Origin: Indolivaga macrotermitis
GTDB taxonomy: Bacteria; Bacteroidota; Bacteroidia; Bacteroidales; Dysgonomonadaceae
Assembly (NCBI RefSeq): GCF_900128985.1
Contig: NZ_FQUC01000001.1
Span: forward strand, 124,001 to 188,000
Direction of reading: 5' to 3'
DNA: 64,000 nucleotides
The notes under the pieces are model-generated. The model was not told where the DNA came from and made no database searches. It saw only the letters and a list, made by a program, of their open reading frames with translations. Numbering within the stretch: position 1 is the first letter of the stretch; each line of letters opens with the position of its first letter. Positions 16,120 through 25,898 of this stretch are shown piece after piece. Position numbers and translations under genes: made by a program.

Positions 16120-16127
16120 TAATTTTG
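16120..16127 (+). promoter_or_regulatory. -7 box for serC-serA
   Basis: TAATTTTG lies 46 bases ahead of the ATG at 16174. Confidence 0.5.
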
Positions 16128-16173
16128 ACAGATGTCTAATCTATAAGAAAGAACGATTCTAATTATTGCAAAT

Positions 16174-17247
16174 ATGAAAAAAATCAATTTTAGTGCAGGT
16201 CCGTCAATTTTACCCGAACAGACAATAGAGGAAACAGCAAAAGCTATTTTAGATTTCAATGGTTCTACGTTGTCCCTAATGGAAGTTAGTCACCGAGGGA
16301 AGGATTTCATCGCAGTAATGGATGAAACGGTCGCTTTGTTCAAAGAACTATTAAACATACCAGAAGGATATTCGGTTATTTTACTTGGAGGAGGGGCGAG
16401 TCTGCAATTTTGCATGATTCCGTTTAATCTTCTAGAGAAAAAAGCTGCTTACCTCAATACAGGGACATGGGCAAGCAAGGCAGAAAAGGAAGCAAAATTA
16501 TTTGGTGAGGTAGTAGAAGTAGCTTCTTCTAAACCAGATAACTTTACTTATATTCCGAAAGATTATACTATACCTGCTGATGCAGATTATTTCCATATAA
16601 CTACCAATAATACAATTTTCGGTACAGAAATACTTACCGATCTGGATTCTCCTGTTCCGTTGGTAGCGGATATGTCTTCAGATATATTCTCCCGTGTGAT
16701 AGATGTATCTAAATATGCACTTATCTATGGTGGTGCCCAAAAGAACTTAGCACCTGCGGGAGTGACATTCGTAATCATTAAAGATGAGATACTTGGAAAA
16801 GTATCGCGTCAGATACCTACAATGTTGGATTATCGTGTACATATCGAAAACGGATCTATGTTCAATACTCCTCCTGTAGTTCCGGTATATGCCGCTATGC
16901 AGACATTACGCTGGCTGAAAGCCAACGGAGGTGTGCCTGCAATGGAAAAAGTAAATAAAGAAAAAGCAGAATTACTTTATACAGAGATAGACCGCAACCC
17001 ATTATTTGTGGGTACTGCAGCTAAAGAAGACCGCTCTCGCATGAATGTTTGTTTTGTGATGGCTGAAGGCTATAAAGAGTTGGAAGCTGACTTCTTGAAA
17101 TTTGCTTCAGGCAAAGGTCTTGATGGATTGAAAGGACACCGTTCGGTAGGAGGTTTCAGAGCTTCTATTTACAATGCGATGCCACTTTCGGGAGTTCAGG
17201 CATTGGTTGATGCTATGAAGGAATTCGAAAAAAATAATGCAAAATAA
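16174..17247 (+). CDS. serC: Phosphoserine aminotransferase
   Basis: A 357-residue PLP enzyme, the second step of serine synthesis (3-phosphohydroxypyruvate plus glutamate to phosphoserine) and also used in pyridoxal phosphate synthesis. The N-terminus [12 protein letters not shown], the PLP-phosphate site LGGGASLQF, the Schiff-base Lys in [13 protein letters not shown] and the [21 protein letters not shown]-terminal signature are all present. Length is normal. The gene for the preceding pathway step follows 24 bases downstream. Confidence 0.96.
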   Translation: MKKINFSAGPSILPEQTIEETAKAILDFNGSTLSLMEVSHRGKDFIAVMDETVALFKELLNIPEGYSVILLGGGASLQFCMIPFNLLEKKAAYLNTGTWASKAEKEAKLFGEVVEVASSKPDNFTYIPKDYTIPADADYFHITTNNTIFGTEILTDLDSPVPLVADMSSDIFSRVIDVSKYALIYGGAQKNLAPAGVTFVIIKDEILGKVSRQIPTMLDYRVHIENGSMFNTPPVVPVYAAMQTLRWLKANGGVPAMEKVNKEKAELLYTEIDRNPLFVGTAAKEDRSRMNVCFVMAEGYKELEADFLKFASGKGLDGLKGHRSVGGFRASIYNAMPLSGVQALVDAMKEFEKNNAK

Positions 17248-17271
17248 ACGATTCGGATAAAAAGGGAAAAC

Positions 17272-18198
17272 ATGAGTAAAAGAGTATTAATAGCCACTGA
17301 TAAACCCTTTGCTGCTGAGGCTGTAAAAGGAATCAGGAACGTAATAGAAAAAGCAGGTTACGAATTAGTTCTGCTTGAAAAATATACTGAAAAGCAACAA
17401 TTACTCGATGCGGTAGCTGATGTAGATGCAGCAATCATCCGTAGCGATATTTTTGATAAAGATGTATTTGCAGCTGGAAAACAACTGAAAATAGTTGTAC
17501 GTGCAGGTGCAGGTTACGACAATATTGATCTGGATGCTGCAACTTCTCATGGAGTTTGTGCGATGAATACACCCGGACAAAATGCGAATGCTGTAGCCGA
17601 ACTTGTTTTTGGACTGGCTGTATACGCAATCCGCAATTTCTATAACGGTACATCCGGAACCGAACTTTTAGGTAAAAAGTTGGGAATTCATGCCTATGGT
17701 AATGTAGGGCGTAATGTAGCCCGTATTGCTAAAGGATTTGGTATGGATGTGTATGCATTCGATCCATTCTTGTCAGCTGAGGCTATCGAGAAAGAGGGAG
17801 TAAAAGCAGTTAAGACAGTAGAAGAACTGTATACAACCTGTCAGTATGTATCATTACATATTCCGGCAACAGCCGAAACTAAAAACTCAATCAATTACGA
17901 CCTGTTAAGTAAACTTCCAAAGAAAGCTTTATTGCTGAATACTGCCCGTAAAGAAGTAATAAATGAAGTAGAAATTGTGAAGTTTATGGAAGAGCGTACC
18001 GATTTCAAATATGTAACTGATATCAAACCCGGTAACCATGATGAGTTGGTAGCTAAGTTTGCCGACAGATACTTTTCTACACCGAAAAAGATGGGTGCAC
18101 AGACAAGTGAAGCCAATACAAATGCCGGTATAGCAGCTGCTAATCAGATCGTGGATTTCTTCGAAAACGGAAATGAGCGTTTTAAAGTAAATAAATAA
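17272..18198 (+). CDS. serA: D-3-phosphoglycerate dehydrogenase, short Lys-type
   Basis: A 308-residue NAD-dependent 2-hydroxyacid dehydrogenase, the first serine pathway enzyme, paired with serC. It has no ACT or other regulatory domain. The Rossmann motif (about 138-148, YGNVGRNVA) and the substrate Arg (Arg226 in NTARKEV) are present. The usual catalytic Glu and His are not: where most family members have a D-V-F-x-x-E stretch this one reads DIKPGN, and where they have TPHxG it reads TPKKMG. From memory, Bacteroidales and Entamoeba enzymes form a Lys-for-His type (type IIIK), so this is a lineage feature rather than decay. Confidence 0.93.
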   Translation: MSKRVLIATDKPFAAEAVKGIRNVIEKAGYELVLLEKYTEKQQLLDAVADVDAAIIRSDIFDKDVFAAGKQLKIVVRAGAGYDNIDLDAATSHGVCAMNTPGQNANAVAELVFGLAVYAIRNFYNGTSGTELLGKKLGIHAYGNVGRNVARIAKGFGMDVYAFDPFLSAEAIEKEGVKAVKTVEELYTTCQYVSLHIPATAETKNSINYDLLSKLPKKALLLNTARKEVINEVEIVKFMEERTDFKYVTDIKPGNHDELVAKFADRYFSTPKKMGAQTSEANTNAGIAAANQIVDFFENGNERFKVNK

Positions 18199-18220
18199 AA
18201 CTCATATAGTATTTGCTGAA

Positions 18221-18253
18221 AGCCGGAATTGATAATGATCTATTCCGGTTTTT
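18221..18253 (+). terminator. Terminator after serA
   Basis: CCGGAAT/ATTCCGG stem with a 12-base loop, followed by TTTTTCTTT. Confidence 0.75.
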
Positions 18254-18261
18254 CTTTGAAA

Positions 18262-18292
18262 AAAAGATGTATTCTTAGGGAAGAATACACCT
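18262..18292 (-). terminator. Terminator of the leftward GH3 operon
   Basis: GTATTCTT/AAGAATAC stem with a 4-base loop; on the minus strand it is followed by a long T-run. Confidence 0.75.
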
Positions 18293-18328
18293 TTTTTAAA
18301 AAAACACAAATATATAGAAAAGTGCTGC

Positions 18329-20782
18329 TTAGGGTCGTAAATCAATGAATTTAATGTCTGGACTCATCACGTTGTTAACTTTTTCAACAATTCTTTTTGC
18401 TGATAAGTCGAAAGAGGCTTTCTGACTAATATTTCGTGATGAACTTCCGATCAGAATACTATAGGTTCCCTTGTCTGCAACCCATGCCGAAACATTCTCG
18501 TTGAATGATGCCAAGTCTTTAGGGTTCAGTTTAAAGAAAAGGGTTTGGCTTTCTCCGGGATTTAACGGACGTGTTTTAGCAAAAGCTTTAAGTTCTTTTT
18601 CCGGTTTGTCAATACCTGTTTTAGGAGCGGACATATATAGCTGCACAACTTCTTTTCCGGCTATACTACCCGTATTTTTTATATCTACAGTTACGAATAT
18701 TTCATTGCCGAATTCTTTGTCACTTACTTTTATATTTGAGTACTCAAATGTTGTATATGACAATCCATAACCGAAAGGATAAGCAGGTTCGATCTTTTTA
18801 GTATCGAAATAGCGATATCCGATATATATGCCTTCGCTGTATGTAACATCGGTAGGTTTTTCGATAGGTAATCCCTGAAAATTATCGGCTGTAGAAAGGT
18901 CTTCATACTTTGCAGGAATAGTCATAGCCAGCTTTCCTGAAGGGTTTACCTTCCCGGATAATACATCTGCCACAGAATTTCCGGCTTCCTGTCCGGGTAG
19001 CCAAGCGAGCAGAATTGCATCAACTTTGTCTTTCCAGCTTGACATTTCAATCACTGCACCTACATTAATAACTACTACCACTTTTTTGCCTTGTACATGG
19101 AATGCTGCCGATACCTGATCGAGTAAAGCCAATTCTTCTTTAGTCAGATAAAAGTCACCGTCAAGAGGGCGATCGTCTAATTCACCCGAACTACGTCCGA
19201 TAGTGATCACTGCCAGATCGTTATTCTTGGCACTTTCTGCAATTAATGATTCTTTCAGTACAGGTTGAGGGAATAAGGGTAATAAGGTGAGCCCGTTGTC
19301 AATTGCTTTTTGCTTGGCTTCCTCTTTTGCGACAAAAGGAACGTATACATCGTTCACTTTTTTATCCAATGTATATCCGGCTTTTGTTAAACCTTCGATC
19401 AGCGAAACAGTATATGCTTTATTTACGTGTCCGCTACCTGTACCTCCCGAGATAAACTTGTAAGAAAGGCTACCGAATACAGCCAGCTTATTAATATCGG
19501 TTGTAAAGGGGAGTGCTTTATTTTTGTTTTCGAGTAATACCATACCTTCCGAAGCAGCCTTACGGGTAAGTTCGGCATGAGCTTTCAGGTCTGGTTTATC
19601 CGAATATTTATAGTCTTTCATCTTATGGGAATCGAAAACCATATCCAATACACGTCTGACACAGATATCTATTTCTTGTTCAGTGATCTTTCCGGATTTC
19701 AAATCATCTTTCAGGTTTTGTAACTGCGGGCGTATACCGGGCATTAACAGGTCATTTCCGGCTTTTATTTGCTCGGAAGTATAATTCTTTGCAAAGTCTT
19801 CGCCACTTAAAGTGCTGTTGAATAGGTTGGATACATCGGAATAACCTCCAAACCAGTCTGTCATAACCAGCCCTTTAAATCCCCATTCGTCACGTAAGAT
19901 AGTAGTCAACAGGTCATAATCAGCAGAAGTATATTTCCCGTTAATCATGTTATAAGATGACATTATTGTCTTAGGATCCGATTCTTTAACAGCTATTTCA
20001 AATCCGCGTAAATATATCTCGCGTAATGTACGAGGCGATACATGTACATTGATACCCATCCGGTTACGTTCACTATTATTGGCTGCATAATGTTTTAAAG
20101 AAACACCTACATCATTGCTTTGAATACCGAGAGTCATTGCAGCGGCTATTTTTCCGGATACAACGGGGTCTTCTGAATAGTATTCGTAGTTACGTCCGCA
20201 CAAAGGGTTACGCATTATGTTGAGCGCAGGTCCTAATTGTATATCCGAGCCATACTCACGCGTCTCATTTCCCAGTGCGTTACCTACTGCCTCTACAAGG
20301 GCAACATCCCATGTAGAAGCTATTGATGAGCCGGCAGGAAAACCTGTTGCAAAAAATGTATCGCTTGTATTCTGGCGATTAGGGTTAATACGAACTCCGG
20401 CAGGGCCGTCGGTCATGATTACAGCAGGTAATCCGTATTTGAGTAACGGCATAGTCGATCCTGCGGCGCCCGGTACCATAAAGTCTTTAGCTTCCACTAT
20501 AGGATTTATGGCATCGAACCCTTTAAGCATATCAAAACCGATCATACCTATACCCAGAACAAGGTTTAACTTGTCATCAATAGTCAGACGTTTCATTAAA
20601 TCAGATACTCGCTGATTATTGGGTAATCGGGTATCTTCGTAAGGCTCCAGTTTTCCGTTTTTATTCAGGTCGGCAAACGACATATTGTCGACTGTGATTT
20701 TAGCCGGAGCCTGTGCGCTTACATTAATCGTTGCTGATAGTGCAAGAATAGAGGTTATCTTAAGTTTGTTTAGGAATTTCAT
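18329..20782 (-). CDS. Exported GH3 beta-glycosidase with C-terminal Fn3-like domain
   Basis: An 817-residue glycoside hydrolase family 3 enzyme. The signal peptide covers about 1-23 (ends NVSAQA). A DLNKNGKLEPYED loop, resembling an EF-hand calcium loop, precedes the catalytic barrel. The nucleophile Asp309 lies in GLVMTDWFGG, with substrate-binding KHYAANN and NYEYYSEDP. The alpha/beta sandwich and a fibronectin-III-like domain (about 690-790) follow. It would remove beta-linked sugars, probably glucose, in the periplasm. The Met at 20782 is chosen because it starts a signal peptide; the open frame extends 20 residues further. It is last in the six-gene leftward operon. Confidence 0.92.
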   Translation of the reverse strand: MKFLNKLKITSILALSATINVSAQAPAKITVDNMSFADLNKNGKLEPYEDTRLPNNQRVSDLMKRLTIDDKLNLVLGIGMIGFDMLKGFDAINPIVEAKDFMVPGAAGSTMPLLKYGLPAVIMTDGPAGVRINPNRQNTSDTFFATGFPAGSSIASTWDVALVEAVGNALGNETREYGSDIQLGPALNIMRNPLCGRNYEYYSEDPVVSGKIAAAMTLGIQSNDVGVSLKHYAANNSERNRMGINVHVSPRTLREIYLRGFEIAVKESDPKTIMSSYNMINGKYTSADYDLLTTILRDEWGFKGLVMTDWFGGYSDVSNLFNSTLSGEDFAKNYTSEQIKAGNDLLMPGIRPQLQNLKDDLKSGKITEQEIDICVRRVLDMVFDSHKMKDYKYSDKPDLKAHAELTRKAASEGMVLLENKNKALPFTTDINKLAVFGSLSYKFISGGTGSGHVNKAYTVSLIEGLTKAGYTLDKKVNDVYVPFVAKEEAKQKAIDNGLTLLPLFPQPVLKESLIAESAKNNDLAVITIGRSSGELDDRPLDGDFYLTKEELALLDQVSAAFHVQGKKVVVVINVGAVIEMSSWKDKVDAILLAWLPGQEAGNSVADVLSGKVNPSGKLAMTIPAKYEDLSTADNFQGLPIEKPTDVTYSEGIYIGYRYFDTKKIEPAYPFGYGLSYTTFEYSNIKVSDKEFGNEIFVTVDIKNTGSIAGKEVVQLYMSAPKTGIDKPEKELKAFAKTRPLNPGESQTLFFKLNPKDLASFNENVSAWVADKGTYSILIGSSSRNISQKASFDLSAKRIVEKVNNVMSPDIKFIDLRP

Positions 20783-20851
20783 AAGTTTGTTTGAGTAAAA
20801 AGGTACCCTAAAACCGGGTTTAGGAGTACCTCTTAGGTGCATACTATTATG

Positions 20852-21649
20852 TTACTTACCTGATAATTTTTTACCTTTTTCTACATAGCTCATATCTCCG
20901 AAAGATTCAAGAGAAAATTTTCCGTCTTTGTAAATCACTTTACATACGGCAGCATTGCCCATATGTCCAGCATCAGGCTTTTTGCCGGAGCTGTCTATGT
21001 CAGATAAGAATATGCCGATAGACATACCATGTCCTACAACAAGGATGTTCCCACCTCCATTTGCAGCTTCTTTTTCGGCAATTTCGCGAAGAGCTTTTTG
21101 CCCTCTGGCTTTTACCTGATTATAGTCTTCTCCTATGCCAAGCGTTTCCAATGCCTTGAAAGTATCCACCATATCTTTTAATAATCCGGGATCTTTTTCC
21201 ATAGCAGCCATCATCTCTTTGTACGATTTATAATGCAGATATAAAGCAGCATCATTCCACATTTTAGGATTGAACTCGCCTTCGTAGCTACCAAAGTTCG
21301 TTTCGCGAATTTGCGGAACTTCAGTAATAGTCATATTAGTCTGTCCTTTTGCATCTAAAACGATACGGGCTGTCTGACGGGCACGCCCCAAATCACTCGA
21401 ATATGCCGCTTTGAAAGGCACATCCTGTAATCCTACTCCCAGAAATTCCGCAACTTCCACTCCCGGAGGGGTTAGGGGCGCATCAGCCCATCCCTGTACA
21501 CGGTCCATTGTATTAAGTATAGTTTTTCCGTGACGGGCAATGTACATTACCACTGTATTATCTTTTGTGTCTGTGCTTTTTTTCTGTGCAAAAGCACTTG
21601 GTACAAGGGCTAATAAGGTAGCTACTAGTAGTATTTGTATTTTTTTCAT
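20852..21649 (-). CDS. Exported histidine phosphatase (copy 2)
   Basis: A 265-residue branch-1 histidine phosphatase with a signal peptide (about 1-21). The catalytic RHG motif lies in ARHGKTILNT, followed by DRVQGWADAPLTPPG, and the second catalytic His in VVGHGMSIG. The fold is that of phosphoglycerate mutase/phosphatase, but export argues against glycolysis and for dephosphorylation of an imported or surface substrate. It is a tandem paralogue of the gene 17 bases upstream in the same operon. Confidence 0.9.
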   Translation of the reverse strand: MKKIQILLVATLLALVPSAFAQKKSTDTKDNTVVMYIARHGKTILNTMDRVQGWADAPLTPPGVEVAEFLGVGLQDVPFKAAYSSDLGRARQTARIVLDAKGQTNMTITEVPQIRETNFGSYEGEFNPKMWNDAALYLHYKSYKEMMAAMEKDPGLLKDMVDTFKALETLGIGEDYNQVKARGQKALREIAEKEAANGGGNILVVGHGMSIGIFLSDIDSSGKKPDAGHMGNAAVCKVIYKDGKFSLESFGDMSYVEKGKKLSGK

Positions 21650-21665
21650 AATCTTGGTGTTTTTG

Positions 21666-22445
21666 TTATTGTCTCAAAGATTTTCCTTTTTCTACATATT
21701 CCATATCATTGAATGATACTACAGAATATTTTCCATCTTTATAAATTACTTTGGTTACACTGGCGTTGTGTAATCCGGGTTTTGCCTGTGCCGAATCTAA
21801 TATCTGTACTATAGAAGATATAGTCAGTCCATGGCAAACGACAAGCACATTACCTCCACCTTTAGCGGCAGATTCGGTAGCTATTTTATCTATAGCCCTT
21901 TTCACACGGGTTTCTATAGCTTGCCAGTCTTCGGCCTGTTTTTCAGGATCGGATGCGGCAATATTATCAGCCATTTCGGGTATGGTCAATTCCTCCATGG
22001 GTTTATTGGATGCTTTAACCGAAGCTGCTATGGCTACTTTATTAAAATCTCCTTCGAACGAACCGAAATACCACTCTCTTAAATCCTTAGTTTCGCTACG
22101 TGGAACATCCGCATTGTGTTTGTTAAAGCTCATTACAATATCTGCTGTCTCACGGGCACGTCCACTATCACTGGTATATATTGCCACGAATGTTGTGTCT
22201 TGTAATCCTCGCCCAAGATCTTCTGCAACTTCTACTCCGGCAGGTGTTAGAGGGCTGTCTGCCCATCCCTGTACACGATCCATTGTATTGAATATCGTTT
22301 TACCATGGCGTGTAATATACATCACTACTTCACCGTTTTTGGATTCGTCGTTTTTGGCAGAATCCTTATTTGCATTACCGTTGCAAGAGAAACTTGTTCC
22401 CGCAATAGCTATTGCAGCTAAAAGATAAAAGAAAGTCTTTTTCAT
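21666..22445 (-). CDS. Exported histidine phosphatase lipoprotein (copy 1)
   Basis: A 259-residue histidine phosphatase. The N-terminal hydrophobic stretch ends in TSFSC, so Cys21 is a likely lipid anchor. The catalytic elements are ITRHGKTIFNTMDRVQGWAD and VVCHGLTIS. It is closely similar to the next gene in the operon, which lacks an obvious lipobox; one copy may be membrane-bound and the other soluble. It follows the EEP-family gene by 6 bases. Confidence 0.9.
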   Translation of the reverse strand: MKKTFFYLLAAIAIAGTSFSCNGNANKDSAKNDESKNGEVVMYITRHGKTIFNTMDRVQGWADSPLTPAGVEVAEDLGRGLQDTTFVAIYTSDSGRARETADIVMSFNKHNADVPRSETKDLREWYFGSFEGDFNKVAIAASVKASNKPMEELTIPEMADNIAASDPEKQAEDWQAIETRVKRAIDKIATESAAKGGGNVLVVCHGLTISSIVQILDSAQAKPGLHNASVTKVIYKDGKYSVVSFNDMEYVEKGKSLRQ

Positions 22446-22451
22446 AGTCCC

Positions 22452-23378
22452 TTATTTTTTGAAGATTAATAATACCGGATAATGATCAGAATAGTAGTCA
22501 GTGAAATCGTCTTTCATTATTTCACATTTTACTATGTCGTTCTTCATATTAGAGCTTACATACAGATAATCGTATCGTAACGGAAATTTAGACTGGTCAT
22601 AAAATAATTTAGTAGGAGCAGATGCGATGAACTGAGGGTGAGTTACTTTTAGTGCATCAACAAAACCAAAGTCTAGAATTTTTTGCTGTATTGTATAATC
22701 CAGCTCATCATCTTTTCCTAGATTCTTGTTATGAGGCCTTTTCTTTCTGTCTTCACGGATAAAGTCGCGAAGCTTATTATCGTCATATGCACTTTTATCA
22801 AGGGGAGATACCGAATTGAGGTCACCCATGAATAACCATTTCTCTCCGGCAGGTTTCGATTTTATAGTTGCCAGTATCTGGTCGATTTCGTATCCTCTTT
22901 TTTCTGATGAAAACGGATGGAAATGTGTTACTACAAAATGCATTCCTTCTATTTCGGCAGTAAGGAAACCATGTGAAGCATTATCAACAACACGGGTAAC
23001 GTTCACTATTGGATATTTAGAGGTGATAGCAACAGGGAAACTGATAGAACCATCGGGAGCAGGTTCTCTAACTATAAAAACGTAGGGATGCCCATAACTC
23101 TCTGCAAATTTCTGGAGGTTATTAGGATTAGCTCCTTTGGGTGCAAATTCGGGATTCTGTTGTGTAAAGCCATTCATTTCCTGTAAAGCAACGATATCCG
23201 GGTCTTGCGCTTTGATCCAGGCTGCAAATTTCGACTTGTTTTCAGTAGAGTCTTTTTGCATACCCCAGTATACATTGTAACTGATCAATTTCCATTCTTT
23301 TTTCTGGGCATATGATTGAAGAGAAATGATACTGCAAAAGATTAGTAATAATACTGATTTTAGGTATTTTGTTTTCAT
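22452..23378 (-). CDS. Exported endonuclease/exonuclease/phosphatase (EEP) family protein
   Basis: A 308-residue EEP-fold hydrolase with a signal peptide (about 1-22, ending QSYAQ). The metal and catalytic motifs are SYNVYWG, the Glu in ALQEMNGF, VVTHFHPF, FMGDLNSVSP and the final Asp-His in YSDHYPV. The fold covers DNases, sphingomyelinases and inositol-phosphate phosphatases. Export and the company of two phosphatases and two GH3 enzymes favour a phosphodiesterase or phosphatase acting on a phosphorylated glycan or lipid; that is an inference. Met at 23378 starts the signal peptide. Confidence 0.88.
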   Translation of the reverse strand: MKTKYLKSVLLLIFCSIISLQSYAQKKEWKLISYNVYWGMQKDSTENKSKFAAWIKAQDPDIVALQEMNGFTQQNPEFAPKGANPNNLQKFAESYGHPYVFIVREPAPDGSISFPVAITSKYPIVNVTRVVDNASHGFLTAEIEGMHFVVTHFHPFSSEKRGYEIDQILATIKSKPAGEKWLFMGDLNSVSPLDKSAYDDNKLRDFIREDRKKRPHNKNLGKDDELDYTIQQKILDFGFVDALKVTHPQFIASAPTKLFYDQSKFPLRYDYLYVSSNMKNDIVKCEIMKDDFTDYYSDHYPVLLIFKK

Positions 23379-23452
23379 AGAATTCGCTTTTTTGAGGTTA
23401 AGTAAACTGCCCAAGCTCAAACTGATACTTGGGGCAGTTCAACTAACAATAT

Positions 23453-25828
23453 TTAGAATCTGATTCTTGTTTTAAATTCAAGAGTGAATGGACGGATATA
23501 TGTTCCTGTCAATGGTTTGTCATACAATAGTTTTGCACCTTCGGCAGTAGTAGTATTAGTTCCTGTGATAGAGCCCTGAGCTCCGCTTTGTCTCAATAAG
23601 TTTACTGCACTGATGCTGAAATCTACGTTCTTATCATACTTGTAGTTGAATCCGGCAAAAGTTTCCCAACGTCCTGCAAAGATCAAAGTATTAGGATAGT
23701 TTGCGTATTCTTTGCTGAAATAGCGTGCGCTGGCCCATACTCTGAATTTACCTCCTGCTCCCCATGTATAGCTAGGGTCAATCTCTATCAGCGTTTTAGA
23801 TACACTACGCGCTACATTTCCGCTGTTGTCTACAGTTTCGCTGTATGTAGATGTTCCTCCATTCTGGCTTTGAGCTTCGTAGTTGATAGTCATTGCATAA
23901 TTTTCGTATTTAGGATTTTGCAATGTCAGTAACAAGTGCAGGTTAAATCCTTTGAATGGAGTGAATAGCACGTCTGTTGTCCAGCCTACAGTACTTACAT
24001 CATAACTACTGGTTTGCTTAGTTGTAGCTGAGAATGTTTCGCCCGGATAGTTAGTATCTGTCCAAGTAGCGTTGAATGTTGAGTTGTTCTTGAAGTTAGT
24101 ACGTTTGATCTTAGTTACTTTAGAAACCAAGCTGATCATTGGGTGATTGAAGTAAACTCCGGCAGAAAATCCGGGGATTTCACATTTTTCGATTGCAGGA
24201 TCATCAGCTCCGGCGTATGCGCTAAGTTTACCAGCCTGTTGGATATAATATACATCAGCAAGAAATCCAAAATTCTGGAATGCTTTGTATGTGGCGCTGG
24301 CTGTAGCACTAACGTTCCACCAGTCTTTTTTGATATCGGTAGTTTCGCCCGAAATCCAGTTTGTTCCGGCAGCTTTTCTGTCTTCGGCATTATACCAGTC
24401 ACCATCAATACGTTGCCATTCGATACGTGTACCCACGTCTACGGTTAATTTATCACTTGGTGTCCATTTTTCAGTTCCTACCAACGCCATTTTATTGTCT
24501 ATACCATTGTAGTACTGCATTGCACCGTTGTACGAACTGTTTCCGTAAGCATCGCCTTGGTTTACCCATCCATATCCGCCACCAGAAAGGGCAGCCCATT
24601 TCTCTTGAATGAGTTTTTTAGGATTGGGAGCCACTTCGAACTGATAGTTGTAAGTTGCAGTTATAGCTTTATCTGTATTGTAATACCAGTTATGGAATCC
24701 AACCATCCAATGATGCTTTTTTGATTTTTTGCTTAATTCAACACGTGCCATTACTGTATTCTTTACAGTACTAGGGTTGAAAAGCATTAATCCTTTTTGT
24801 ACAAGACCGTTATAAACCGAAGTAGGATCGTCAGCGTATACATAACGGGAATCACCTACACCAGGAGTCGCATCCGTGCCAATACCCTGAGTGATGCTTG
24901 TTATGTATGGATTGTACATACCCGATTTTGCATAATGGTAGCGAAGTGTATAATCCAGTTTCATTCCGTTGTCGAAGTTATGGTCTCCCATCAGGTCGAT
25001 AACATGCGACGTACTTGCTGCATCTCCCATTGCATCCCATGTTACAGCTTTACCTGTAAGCGGGTCGATTGCATTGATGATACCCGATTGCTCCAGATAC
25101 GAATCGCGGCCGATTCTGAATCCCGGAAGTTTGTCAACGGTTCCATCCTTACGATATATGTAAGGACTTTGTTTTGTCGAAATAGATTCGCTATAAGCGT
25201 ATTTGTATTGTAAACCTATCTGTCCTTTAGCATATCTTTTGTTTATAACTCCTTTATATATTTGTGTTTTATCAAGGAATTGAGAAATGTTGGAACTGAA
25301 TGTCCCGGGGTCCATATTCACGAATGCAGTCAATGAGTAATAGAATCCGTTTTTCATAGGGCCGCTCACGCTTACATCACCCCGTAATAGTCCGTACGAG
25401 TTTGTAGTGAATGATGCACTTCCTTTGAATTTATCGGTTCCACGGTTTGTCCATGTACTTACAGAGACACCGACATCACTGGCAAAAAGAGCTGTTTCGG
25501 CAACATTTAATACTCCAAATTTCGCGATTCCTGCATCATTACGCCATACGGCTGTAGGGAACTGTCCCATATAGTCATAAACTACAGGCAATCCGTTTTC
25601 TAATACTACTGTTCCTCCTACACTGGCGGGTAATCCGATGTTTACGGCACGGGGACCATTGTCAGCCGAAGCATTTAACATCACATTCGAAGTTTTTCCT
25701 GCTTTGGTTGTAGCGGCACTAACTGTATCAGTTTTTGCTTTTGCAGGTTCTTGAGCGTAGACTCCCGCGACGCTACTAATCGACATAAGGGCGATTAAGC
25801 TGGTTTGACTTAAGATTTTCTTTTTCAT
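23453..25828 (-). CDS. Outer-membrane beta-barrel, TonB-dependent-receptor-like
   Basis: A 791-residue protein with a signal peptide ending VAGVYAQ (about 1-25). A short plug-like region follows (NIGLPASVGGTVVLENGLP, about 60-80), then a long chain of alternating aromatic and polar beta strands, such as LQYKYAYSES and KLDYTLRYHYAKSG. It ends in an aromatic residue (RIRF), the usual outer-membrane assembly signal. It lacks the N-terminal carboxypeptidase-like domain of SusC proteins, and no SusD partner is present. It probably brings the operon's substrate across the outer membrane. The Met at 25828 is chosen because it begins the signal peptide. Confidence 0.8.
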   Translation of the reverse strand: MKKKILSQTSLIALMSISSVAGVYAQEPAKAKTDTVSAATTKAGKTSNVMLNASADNGPRAVNIGLPASVGGTVVLENGLPVVYDYMGQFPTAVWRNDAGIAKFGVLNVAETALFASDVGVSVSTWTNRGTDKFKGSASFTTNSYGLLRGDVSVSGPMKNGFYYSLTAFVNMDPGTFSSNISQFLDKTQIYKGVINKRYAKGQIGLQYKYAYSESISTKQSPYIYRKDGTVDKLPGFRIGRDSYLEQSGIINAIDPLTGKAVTWDAMGDAASTSHVIDLMGDHNFDNGMKLDYTLRYHYAKSGMYNPYITSITQGIGTDATPGVGDSRYVYADDPTSVYNGLVQKGLMLFNPSTVKNTVMARVELSKKSKKHHWMVGFHNWYYNTDKAITATYNYQFEVAPNPKKLIQEKWAALSGGGYGWVNQGDAYGNSSYNGAMQYYNGIDNKMALVGTEKWTPSDKLTVDVGTRIEWQRIDGDWYNAEDRKAAGTNWISGETTDIKKDWWNVSATASATYKAFQNFGFLADVYYIQQAGKLSAYAGADDPAIEKCEIPGFSAGVYFNHPMISLVSKVTKIKRTNFKNNSTFNATWTDTNYPGETFSATTKQTSSYDVSTVGWTTDVLFTPFKGFNLHLLLTLQNPKYENYAMTINYEAQSQNGGTSTYSETVDNSGNVARSVSKTLIEIDPSYTWGAGGKFRVWASARYFSKEYANYPNTLIFAGRWETFAGFNYKYDKNVDFSISAVNLLRQSGAQGSITGTNTTTAEGAKLLYDKPLTGTYIRPFTLEFKTRIRF

Positions 25829-25898
25829 GGTTCTTTTAATTGATGAGATTAATAGTTTCAATATGAATAGATTGATTGTTTGAGTGTTTTTCAGGGGT

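Noticed and set aside
17272-18198. SerA as a decayed or inactive gene
   Set aside because: The frame is intact, it is paired with serC, and the Lys-type active site is, from memory, shared by relatives.
20852-22445. Histidine phosphatases as glycolytic phosphoglycerate mutases
   Set aside because: Both carry export signals and sit in an operon of secreted hydrolases.
24136-25213. Open frames on both strands within the outer-membrane barrel gene
   Set aside because: They are shadows of the barrel coding sequence, with no family features.
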